Shown here: positions 36,395-43,931 of the stretch, piece after piece
How the letters are laid out: each line of letters starts with the position of its first letter
How positions within the stretch are numbered: the first letter of the stretch is position 1
From: Halomonas sp. SpR8
Lineage (GTDB): Bacteria > Pseudomonadota > Gammaproteobacteria > Pseudomonadales > Halomonadaceae
DNA: 64,000 bases
Direction of reading: 5' to 3'
Assembly (NCBI RefSeq): GCF_031010195.1
Contig: NZ_JAUAMC010000006.1
Span: 186,001-250,000 of the forward strand
Position numbers and translations under genes: made by a program
The notes under the pieces: generated by a model
What the model was told of the DNA's origin: nothing
Database searches by the model: none
Seen by the model: the letters and a program-made list of their open reading frames with translations, nothing else

Positions 36395-38310
36395 GCTATC
36401 AACCAAGCATCGAAGACATTGCGTATTTAGCGGAACACCAACCGGAGCGCTTCTCCAGCCCCGCGACCACGCTAAGATCGATCCAGAACGCTATGCAGGC
36501 AGACGACGTTCAGCGTGAAACACTAGAGGCGATGACGGCCCAAAACCACTACAACGACTTCTTGGCAAATGATGGGCAAGCACTCACTGAAAGCCCGATT
36601 CCCCGGGAACCCGTAGAGGAAGAAAGCCGCCAGGACCCTGAATTTGGCGCCATGTGCATTGAGTGCGCCTCACTAACACCCTGTATCGAACAGGTGGAGG
36701 TCGTCTGTCACGCCGGTGAAAATACCCGCGTAGTGCTGCAAGGAGAAAATGAGCTCTCTGCTACGGACTGTAAAATATATTTTGTTGCGGATCAGTTTGC
36801 GACGGGCGTGGGAACCTTCGAAGATTTTCTAGCCGGTACGCAGCTCAAGGATGAAGGCCAAGTAACGATCACGCTGGCCAGCAACTGCCCCCATGAGCAG
36901 CACACGCTCTATTGGACCGACGAGCTTAACGGTACCGCGCTCGCCTCAGGAGCGACCTCCACCGTTGATTTTACGGTGATGACCCAGCCCGTGCCACCCA
37001 TCACCCTACCCAGCGTGCTGATGGGGGTGGTCTCAACGAATGAAGAGCTTGCCTTTAAAGCCGCCGTCATGTTGCTGAATGTACTCATGAACCGTACCGC
37101 CATGGTAAATGAAGAGCGCTTTCGCATCAGCTACGACGGCACGAACGACTTCCATTTCACGACAGTGACGCTACCGCAGCTAAAGTTCGATGGATTGGTG
37201 ACCATCGCGCCGCCCACGATCGATACCCGCCCGGTCGAAAAAAGGGAAGGCCGTATGATCGCCGCAGAACAGAGCATGGGATCGCGGGTAAGGCAGGTAA
37301 CTGCACGGCAAGGCTGGGGCATCCACGCTGACCTCACCGTCGTATGTGGCGCTAAAAACACCACAATATCCGTGGGTAAAAGTCCCAGCGAGACCGAGAC
37401 CCTCGATACCGGCCCCTCGCTTGGCCAAGCAGAGAACCAGCGGCAACAGCAAAACACGGTTGAGCGATTTATTGGCACTCTGACCGAGGCCTCGCAGCGT
37501 ATCGCCAAAAACTTGAGCGGCACCGAAAATGACGGTGGCAAGCCATTCAGCTTCTACACCCGCGGCCCTGAGCTCATGCTGGGTGCGACCACTGAGCAGG
37601 TGGAAGAGAGCGGTGGCCCCGGCACGAGCTGGGAGATTACGCCGGGGCTTTCGCTAGCGTATGAGTGCGGGGTGCAGCTCGATATCTACGAAGCATTGAA
37701 AATAGCCGCCAGGGGAACCGGCGGTGGCGCCGTGCTCGTCCAGTTTCTGGAAAGTGTCGAAGATGGTTTTAATGTGTATTTTGCCGAAGGTCAGTTGATG
37801 CCCGCTTTATTCATGGAGGTCGGGTTGGGGGTTGGCCCGGAGGGTACGGAAGATACGCTCGGCAACCACATGCTCCGTGCCACCTACAACGTACAAGCCA
37901 ACGCCTTCGAGCAACCGGAAGGGCAAGTGAGCATTACCCTAAGTGCGCTGGTCAGCGGCGGCATGATGGGGTACTTCGACAGCCTGTTTACCGAGCGAAC
38001 CGTCTTCAAGTACGGCGTTCAGGTAGCGACCAGTGGCAGTATCGCGATTGCCATTGAGAACGGCCAGTGGGGCTACCAGCTTTCCCATGCCGGTGCGATG
38101 CTCAGTGTTCAGGGGTATAAAAAAGCGGATACAAGTGATCGCAAAAGCCAGTCAAGTGATGGTGGTTTTCCAACCCAAACCCACCGCAGCAGTTCTCAGA
38201 TTGTCGAAACAGACGACGGTACCCACTGGCAGGAAGACGGTGGGGTCCATAGCTACCGCTTGGCAGACAGTTGGACGGGTGCGTTTCACCCATTTAATAA
38301 CGCAGGTTAA
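36391..38310 (+). CDS. Candidate T6SS effector, unrecognised 639-aa protein
   Basis: I do not recognise a domain. The position right after vgrG and a DUF4123 adaptor, with an ATGA overlap, marks it as the likely cargo. There is no signal peptide or PAAR domain. Residues 85-110 hold a Cys-rich stretch (MCIECASLTPC, VVCHAGE). The middle looks like an Ig-like or jelly-roll region (about 110-200), followed by the hydrophobic LAFKAAVMLLNVLM at about 220-235. The C-terminal 250 residues are beta-rich and Gly-rich with alternating hydrophobic positions (GGGAVLVQF, GQLMPALFMEVGLGVG, SGGMMGYFDSLF), which could form amphipathic strands or insert in membranes. It ends in a Ser/Gln/Asp-rich linker. A pore-forming or envelope-acting toxin would fit the exported candidate immunity genes that follow, but this is conjecture. 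Confidence 0.6.
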   Translation: MSYQPSIEDIAYLAEHQPERFSSPATTLRSIQNAMQADDVQRETLEAMTAQNHYNDFLANDGQALTESPIPREPVEEESRQDPEFGAMCIECASLTPCIEQVEVVCHAGENTRVVLQGENELSATDCKIYFVADQFATGVGTFEDFLAGTQLKDEGQVTITLASNCPHEQHTLYWTDELNGTALASGATSTVDFTVMTQPVPPITLPSVLMGVVSTNEELAFKAAVMLLNVLMNRTAMVNEERFRISYDGTNDFHFTTVTLPQLKFDGLVTIAPPTIDTRPVEKREGRMIAAEQSMGSRVRQVTARQGWGIHADLTVVCGAKNTTISVGKSPSETETLDTGPSLGQAENQRQQQNTVERFIGTLTEASQRIAKNLSGTENDGGKPFSFYTRGPELMLGATTEQVEESGGPGTSWEITPGLSLAYECGVQLDIYEALKIAARGTGGGAVLVQFLESVEDGFNVYFAEGQLMPALFMEVGLGVGPEGTEDTLGNHMLRATYNVQANAFEQPEGQVSITLSALVSGGMMGYFDSLFTERTVFKYGVQVATSGSIAIAIENGQWGYQLSHAGAMLSVQGYKKADTSDRKSQSSDGGFPTQTHRSSSQIVETDDGTHWQEDGGVHSYRLADSWTGAFHPFNNAG

Positions 38311-38319
38311 AGGCATCGC

Positions 38320-39225
38320 ATGAAATTACTTATCACTTTTGTATTATCGATATTACTCACTATGGGAGCACAGGCAATGGCGCAGGAAACTGAATATCAG
38401 TTTGGCGTTCGTTGGAGCGTTAATGGTTTAGCCACCGGTACGCACATCCAAGATATTCTACTCGATTTCAAAGGCGAGCCTAGTGCGCAGAATACGATGC
38501 TGCCTGTAAGCCAGTATGTGCGTAATGGGCGCAACGAAATTCAATTTTACGCTTGGCCAGTGCCTTTTGCAGAGAGGCATGAGATACGACTGTCTATGGA
38601 GTATTGGGAGCCAGATCAAAACCCGAATACGGAGGCTAAGACTGCTTTTGAAATCATGATTAAACCGGGGGAAGAGGACGCAGAGCCTGAAGTTGTATCA
38701 AGAGACCCTAACGCCCCCCTGCAACCAGTAGAGAGTGATATTCGCTGGGTGGATCATGTTGGCCACTTCAGGTTGCATGTGCCGTTCCAAAACCGGCAAT
38801 CCATGCCCACTTGGTGCTGGGAAGAGGGCGATGTTCTACAAGACAACGACGCTACCCGCGATAGCCTGACACGTGAATACCGTCGGCTACATGCGTTGTT
38901 TGCCGCAGGCAATAACGATGCTTTGTTAGCGGCTGCGTCGACAAGAACACAAGAACTCGCCCTGGCTTCGGGTACTCCGGAAGCCTACGTACGGGATCGG
39001 TTCAGTTACAGTATGTACTTTGACAATCCTGATATTTACCAGTTAGACGATTTCCCCGAAGAGCCCATGACGCTAAACCTGGGAGCAAATAATCGCGTGG
39101 CATGGCTGACCACAAAAGGAGTAAGTGAACCCATTCGTTTCAAAAACCTCGCACAGGAAGGTCGTGCCAGCTACGTAAGTCTCTACTTCATCCGCCGCGA
39201 TGGCCAGTGGGAAATCTGTCGATGA
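38320..39225 (+). CDS. Exported protein, candidate periplasmic immunity protein, copy 1
   Basis: A 301-aa protein with a signal peptide (LLITFVLSILLTMGAQAMA) and a beta-rich first half (YQFGVRWSVNGLATGTHIQD), then PTWCWEEGDVLQDN and a helical region, ending YFIRRDGQWEICR. I do not recognise a family. A near copy is encoded at 39529-40443. Lying between a T6SS effector candidate and a PAAR gene, and being exported, it may protect the periplasm from the effector. Its stop overlaps the PAAR start by ATGA. AT content is higher than in the vgrG gene. Confidence 0.65.
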   Translation: MKLLITFVLSILLTMGAQAMAQETEYQFGVRWSVNGLATGTHIQDILLDFKGEPSAQNTMLPVSQYVRNGRNEIQFYAWPVPFAERHEIRLSMEYWEPDQNPNTEAKTAFEIMIKPGEEDAEPEVVSRDPNAPLQPVESDIRWVDHVGHFRLHVPFQNRQSMPTWCWEEGDVLQDNDATRDSLTREYRRLHALFAAGNNDALLAAASTRTQELALASGTPEAYVRDRFSYSMYFDNPDIYQLDDFPEEPMTLNLGANNRVAWLTTKGVSEPIRFKNLAQEGRASYVSLYFIRRDGQWEICR

Positions 39226-39485
39226 AACCCATCGCGCGCAAAGGCGACCTACACCGCTGCCCCATCCACGGTCACGGCACTACGGAAATTGTCACCGGTT
39301 CTCCCTCTCAGGTAGAGGGCCAGCCCGTGGCTCGGGTGGGTGACAAGACCGGTTGCGGGGCCACCATCATCGAAGGGTCTAGCCACTCCAACCACGATGG
39401 TAAGCCCACGGCCTACCTAGGCTGTAAAACGGATCATGGTGGCGAGATTATTACCGCTTCAACTAGTGCCAAGGTGGAGCCTTGA
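39222..39485 (+). CDS. PAAR-domain spike tip protein, copy 1
   Basis: An 87-aa PAAR protein that caps the VgrG spike: MKPIARKGDLHRCP, a VARVGDKTGCGATI PAAR turn and AYLGCKTDHGG, with conserved His and Cys as zinc ligands. The start at 39222 is the ATGA overlap with the preceding gene. It differs from the second copy at only 5 of 87 positions. Confidence 0.9.
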   Translation: MKPIARKGDLHRCPIHGHGTTEIVTGSPSQVEGQPVARVGDKTGCGATIIEGSSHSNHDGKPTAYLGCKTDHGGEIITASTSAKVEP

Positions 39486-39528
39486 AGGATCGTGTCAGTT
39501 TGTGGAGTTACCAAAGGCATATAACAGC

Positions 39529-40443
39529 ATGAAGAAATGGATAGCTTACTGTTGGCTTGTTGCGCTGACGCTTCTTAGTGCATCAACAATGGCACAGGAA
39601 GCCGAGTATCAGTTTGGCGTTCGCTGGAGCGTGAATGGCTTGGCATCATCAGTTGACATACAGGACATTATGCTCGACTTTCAAGGAGTGCCGAGTGAGC
39701 AAAACAGAATGTTGCCCATTACTCAGTATGTTCGTAATGGACGCAATGCTCTGCAGTTTTACGCTTGGCCCGTTCCGTCTGCTGAACCATTTGAAGAGCA
39801 GCATGAACTCCGCCTCTCCATCGAGTATTGGGAGCCTGGCGAGAATCCTAATATCGATGCTAAAACTGCATTTGAAGTAGTGATGATGCCCGGTGTAGAA
39901 GACGCCAAGCCTGAAGTTGTGTCAATCAACTCGGCTGCCCCCGTTCAGCCGCGAGAAAGTGGTATTAGCTGGGATCAAGATTATTTCAAATTAACTGTGC
40001 CTTTCAATAACCGCCAACCGATGCCTACCTGGTGCTGGGAAGAGGGTGATGTGCTGCGCGATAACGAGGCCACTCGCAATAGCTTAGCTCGCGAGTACCG
40101 TCGCCTCCATGCACTGTTTGCGGCGGGCGATAACGAAGCCTTATTGAACGCTGCCGCCACAAGAACCGAAGAGCTGGCGTTGGCCTCGGGAACACCGGAA
40201 GAGTATGTGCGGGATCGGTTCAGCTACGACATGTACTTTGATAACCCGGATGTTTATCAGTTAGATGACTTACCCGATCAACCAATGACACTGAACCTAG
40301 CTGCAGGTAATCGTGTAGCCTGGTTAACTGAGGAAGGCGTCAATCAGCCACTGCGTTTTAAGAATATTACACAAGAAGGTCGTTCGGCATTCATTAGCAT
40401 CTACTTCATCCGCCGCGATGGCCAGTGGGAAATCTGCCGATGA
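39529..40443 (+). CDS. Exported protein, candidate periplasmic immunity protein, copy 2
   Basis: A 304-aa paralogue of the 38320-39225 product. It has a signal peptide (WIAYCWLVALTLLSASTMA), YQFGVRWSVNGLASSVDIQD, PTWCWEEGDVLRDN and an identical C-terminus YFIRRDGQWEICR. The start at 39529 puts the signal peptide first; the longer frame from 39436 is a run-in from the PAAR gene. The ribosome site is weak (AAAGG). Substitutions cluster in the middle (about 120-165), as expected if each copy recognises a different partner. Its stop overlaps the second PAAR gene by ATGA. Confidence 0.65.
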   Translation: MKKWIAYCWLVALTLLSASTMAQEAEYQFGVRWSVNGLASSVDIQDIMLDFQGVPSEQNRMLPITQYVRNGRNALQFYAWPVPSAEPFEEQHELRLSIEYWEPGENPNIDAKTAFEVVMMPGVEDAKPEVVSINSAAPVQPRESGISWDQDYFKLTVPFNNRQPMPTWCWEEGDVLRDNEATRNSLAREYRRLHALFAAGDNEALLNAAATRTEELALASGTPEEYVRDRFSYDMYFDNPDVYQLDDLPDQPMTLNLAAGNRVAWLTEEGVNQPLRFKNITQEGRSAFISIYFIRRDGQWEICR

Positions 40444-40703
40444 AACCCATCGCCCGCAAAGGCGACCTGCACCGCTGCCCGATTCCCGGCCACGGCACCA
40501 CGGAAATTGTCTCCGGTTCGCCCTCTAAAGTAGAGGGCCAGCCCGTGGCGCGGGTGGGTGATAAAACCGGCTGCGGCGCCACCATTATCGAAGGCTCCAG
40601 CCACTCCAACCATGATGGCAAGCCTACGGCCTACCTAGGCTGCAAAACCGACCACGGTGGCGAGATTATTACGGCGTCGAGCAGTGCCAAGGTGGAGTCT
40701 TAG
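40440..40703 (+). CDS. PAAR-domain spike tip protein, copy 2
   Basis: An 87-aa PAAR protein almost identical to the first copy; changes are at positions 16, 25, 30, 81 and 87. Same role as the first. Two PAARs but only one vgrG here suggests that they are interchangeable tips or that one arose simply through cassette duplication. Confidence 0.9.
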   Translation: MKPIARKGDLHRCPIPGHGTTEIVSGSPSKVEGQPVARVGDKTGCGATIIEGSSHSNHDGKPTAYLGCKTDHGGEIITASSSAKVES

Positions 40704-40896
40704 TTTCAAGGAGAGAGATTGAAAAGAGCTGTTGGGCCGACGTCTCTCCCTTATTGGTCAGTTGCTACTGGGGGTATCTCTCAAGAGCTGGTGAGAAATT
40801 ACTTCCCGCCATATCTGAAGATGGGAATACATGAAATGGTAAAGTAGGCGCTTAAATGCTCGTAGATTAGGATGAGTGTTCCACAGAGAATATGTG

Positions 40897-41508
40897 ATGA
40901 CAGGCTTTTTGCAGAATTGGGGCGCAATTTTGGCCGTATCCGTGATGCTCTTATTAACAGGCTGGGCTGGGGCTCATGCAGAACCGCTAAGAGCAACAGG
41001 TACCGTTGAGATCACTGCAGATGGTACCAAGACGATCTACGAGACGGTGTCCGTGAACGTAGGTGATGATGCCTATTATAGGTCATCTACGTACATTAGC
41101 TCTAGTTTATATCTTGCCGATGAGCCAGACAAACTGGAATACGCCATAGCCATCACTGGCTATGAAAATCCGCAAGCAGCCGAGAATTTGGATGCGCTAA
41201 TACCCGTTGTAGCAGATCGATTGATAACGGTCTTTGCTTTTATTGATGCTGAGGGGCAACAGACTCGGGGTGCTGAAATTACATGGGAATCTGATCCAGA
41301 AGGTAGTTTTTACTGGGGGTCCGATGGTATGAGCGAGGACGTGAAACTCGAACTGGAAAGTTATGACATTGACTCCGAGACAGGAACCTTTACGGCTAGA
41401 TTCAGCGGAATAATTTGTCGTGTAACCCTTCCCACTATCGAGCTGGATAGCGAGAATTGTAAGCACGTGAGCCTTCAGGTTGCTTCAGAGCTGTCCGAAC
41501 TCTACTAA
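40897..41508 (+). CDS. Exported protein of T6SS island, unrecognised
   Basis: A 203-aa protein with a signal peptide (LAVSVMLLLTGWAGAHA) followed by a beta-rich region (TGTVEITADGTKTIYETVSV) and a C-terminal Cys pair (GIICRVTL, SENCKHV). The start at 40897 is an ATG; a GTG frame from 40876 is possible. It is the most AT-rich gene of the island. I do not recognise it. Position after the duplicated cassettes suggests a third candidate immunity or accessory protein. Confidence 0.55.
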   Translation: MTGFLQNWGAILAVSVMLLLTGWAGAHAEPLRATGTVEITADGTKTIYETVSVNVGDDAYYRSSTYISSSLYLADEPDKLEYAIAITGYENPQAAENLDALIPVVADRLITVFAFIDAEGQQTRGAEITWESDPEGSFYWGSDGMSEDVKLELESYDIDSETGTFTARFSGIICRVTLPTIELDSENCKHVSLQVASELSELY

Positions 41509-41640
41509 TACTTAAACGGCTTTTTGTTAGTACTGCATGCGTTTATCCCCTCTCGCACTCGCAAAACATCACTTTTCAAATCATGGAGTTTTCAAACGTC
41601 GGCGCTGTCTCTATCAGTGATCTTCATAAGGAGCATAACG

Positions 41641-42678
41641 ATGCAGAAAGCCAGAATTTTGCAGCAGGGCAGTATTCACTGCTTTCCCGTGGGTCTTCGC
41701 GATGAGCAGGGCAAGCTCGCCAACGCGGAAGTGTCGGCGGTGATGTACGACGGAGAGCGGTTGCTATTGGCCAGCGATAAGCCGATTCCTGGGGAGCATC
41801 GCTCTGCAGTTTTTGCCCTGCCAATGACGGCAGAGGGGCCTGATGATTCGCAGCTTGAGTACTTTACAACGCCGCTGATTAAGCGCGCGGTAAAGTATGA
41901 AGACTTTGCGTTAACCGCTGATGGCAAGCACGTGTTAGCCACCACTGGCTTTGATCGTATCGATAATGTGACCCACGACCTGAATGCCTATAACCACCTG
42001 CTCATCTGGCCGCTTGGCGAGCCAGACAAAGCGCAGGCAGTGGACCCTGACCCCCGTGATGGTGTTGAAGGGTCGCTGGAGTTACGCAATAAGCTTAATA
42101 ACGCCATTGGCCTTCCCTATTACAAGATTGAAGGGCTTGCGGCGGTACCGGGCGAGCTGGGCGATGGGCTGCTGCTTTTTGGCGTGCGTGAACAGGGGCA
42201 GCGCCACGATGATTTCTCCTATGTGAGCCGTGTGGTGGGCGCCCACTACGTGGTGAACAGTTCCGGCAACCTCGAGTTTATTGATGAACTGCGCGAATTT
42301 TACTCGTTTGAACCGACTGAGCAGGAAGGGGTAACCATCGAGTGCGGTCTATCGAGTCTTGAGTATGACCCCTATCATCATCGGCTCTATCTGATGACCA
42401 GCTTTGAAACTGAGGTCGACAACGTCGCCCGCATTGGCGGTTATTTATGGTTAATGGAGCTGGATAACCTCACCACCGGCGAGCCGCCTGAACTGATTCG
42501 CGCACTAGATGGAACGCCGTTTGAGTTTGAACACAAAGCAGAGGGTTTGGCCGTTTTGGATCACGAGCGCGTCTTTGTGGTGTACGACAACGACCGTGAA
42601 ATGGGTATCGGGAGTATTGACGAGCGCGATGAGCGCCATGCCAGTGAGGCGCTTTATACGCTGCTACATATGGAATAG
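41641..42678 (+). CDS. Unrecognised 345-aa protein, probable beta-propeller
   Basis: A 345-aa cytoplasmic protein with repeated strands ending in LLIWPLGE, LLLFGVREQG, LYLMTSFETEV and VFVVYDNDREMGIG, as in phytase-like or esterase-like beta-propellers. The start at 41641 has AAGGAG upstream. No signal peptide. It lies 130 bases after the T6SS island on the same strand and is GC-richer than the island, so it may be the resident gene on the far side of the insertion. Function unknown. Confidence 0.6.
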   Translation: MQKARILQQGSIHCFPVGLRDEQGKLANAEVSAVMYDGERLLLASDKPIPGEHRSAVFALPMTAEGPDDSQLEYFTTPLIKRAVKYEDFALTADGKHVLATTGFDRIDNVTHDLNAYNHLLIWPLGEPDKAQAVDPDPRDGVEGSLELRNKLNNAIGLPYYKIEGLAAVPGELGDGLLLFGVREQGQRHDDFSYVSRVVGAHYVVNSSGNLEFIDELREFYSFEPTEQEGVTIECGLSSLEYDPYHHRLYLMTSFETEVDNVARIGGYLWLMELDNLTTGEPPELIRALDGTPFEFEHKAEGLAVLDHERVFVVYDNDREMGIGSIDERDERHASEALYTLLHME

Positions 42679-42962
42679 TGCTGGCGCGAAAGCTGGCTAG
42701 CATTAAGTAAAAAGGCACCCTAGTTAGGTTGTGTCAAAATTGCCAATATTGATTACTTGCAGACTCAGCCCCGCTGGAGGGGGGCTCGTTGTGCGCCCGG
42801 TATGGCGTGCAACGCCTTGACCAGCGTTTTTTTATGAGGGTGACTTGGGGGGGAGGTCCCTTGCTATTTCCTCTGGAGGCAAGCGGTAGCGGAGCATATG
42901 CATAACCTCAAAGCGACCGCTGCCTGGATTGGGCTGCCGCCATCACGATGACTATAATATCG
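42679..42962. other. Gap between convergent 345-aa gene and xdhC-like gene
   Basis: About 280 bases without a gene. It holds a small hairpin AGCCCC/GGGGCT (42767-42786) and, just beyond, CGTTGTGCGC and GCGTGCAACG as imperfect arms followed at some distance by a T-run; one of these may terminate the plus-strand gene. No start codons with ribosome sites were seen. Confidence 0.4.
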
Positions 42963-43931
42963 CTACAAGGTATGGCGCTGTTTTCCGCGATAGAGGCGAA
43001 CTATATCGGCCATTACGGCCAGCGCGATCTCCGCCGGTGTTTTGCTCCCCAGATTGAGCCCAATGGGCATGGCGATTCTGGCCACTTGGCTTTTCGTCAG
43101 CCCACCAGAACGTAGCAGCCGTGTGGCACGCTGTTGCGAGGTTTGCTGAGAGCCCATAACCCCAATGTAAAACGCCTCCGTACGGACGGCTTCGATCATG
43201 GCTAAATCGTCAATACGCGGGTCATGGGTCAAGGCGACAACCGCCGTATTGGCATGGCAACCGCCCGAAGCGATAAACACGGAGGGCAGTACTGCCTGAA
43301 CTTCCACATCGGTGACGGCAAAATTCTCGCGAGCGGCGTCTCGGGGATCGCAGACAATCACTTCAAACCCCAGCGATTGGGCAAACAGCGCGCAGGGCGA
43401 AGAGATAGCGGAGATTCCCGCGATAATCAGCCGTAGTGCGGGGCCGATACGGATATTGACGCTATTCGTATCGAAAGTGACGGCGGGCTCGGAGTTATTC
43501 GCAGGGTTAAACCGCTTGCCGCTGCCATCCAATTTAATGCAACGGGTTAGCGGTTGGCGGCCCAGCAGGGTGGCATGCATCACTTCAAGATGGGTGAGAT
43601 TTTCAGTAGTTGGCGCTAGCCGCTCAACCAGCACCTCAAGGCTGCCTCCGCAGGGTAGGTAGGTGTTCGCTGGGCCATTGTCGCCACCGTAGCTTACCTG
43701 TTGCACCGGCTGGGCAAATTCACCGCTATGTAGCCGTGCAATAAAATCTTCCTCAACACAGCCGCCCGAAAGCGAACCTAGGTACTCCCCAGTGTCACAC
43801 GCTACCAGCATGGCGCCCGGCTCCCGGGGCGATGAACCAAAGGTTTTTAGCACCGTACACAGCCAAACGGTCAGCCCCTGATTGGCCCATTGCAGCGCGC
43901 GCTCAATCACCTGTAGATCTAGGTGGTGCAT
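42963..43931 (-). CDS. XdhC/CoxI-family molybdenum enzyme maturation factor
   Basis: A 322-aa XdhC-type protein. N-terminal features: TFGSSPREPGAMLV and LGSLSGGCVEEDF; the C-terminal Rossmann part has LTHDPRIDDLAMIEAV and YIGVMGSQQTSQQRATRL. XdhC proteins bind the molybdenum cofactor, help its sulfuration and insert it into xanthine dehydrogenase-family enzymes. Its ATG overlaps the stop of the upstream molybdenum subunit by one base (TAATG), so its client is almost certainly that subunit. Confidence 0.9.
   Translation of the reverse strand: MHHLDLQVIERALQWANQGLTVWLCTVLKTFGSSPREPGAMLVACDTGEYLGSLSGGCVEEDFIARLHSGEFAQPVQQVSYGGDNGPANTYLPCGGSLEVLVERLAPTTENLTHLEVMHATLLGRQPLTRCIKLDGSGKRFNPANNSEPAVTFDTNSVNIRIGPALRLIIAGISAISSPCALFAQSLGFEVIVCDPRDAARENFAVTDVEVQAVLPSVFIASGGCHANTAVVALTHDPRIDDLAMIEAVRTEAFYIGVMGSQQTSQQRATRLLRSGGLTKSQVARIAMPIGLNLGSKTPAEIALAVMADIVRLYRGKQRHTL

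Larger units (their letters stand above)
38320..40703 (+). repeat. Tandem duplication of an exported protein plus PAAR cassette
   Basis: Unit 1 is 38320-39485 and unit 2 is 39529-40703. Both encode the same pair in the same order with the same ATGA junction. The PAAR halves and the last 13 residues of the exported proteins are almost identical, while the N-terminal two-thirds of the exported proteins have diverged. Confidence 0.9.
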
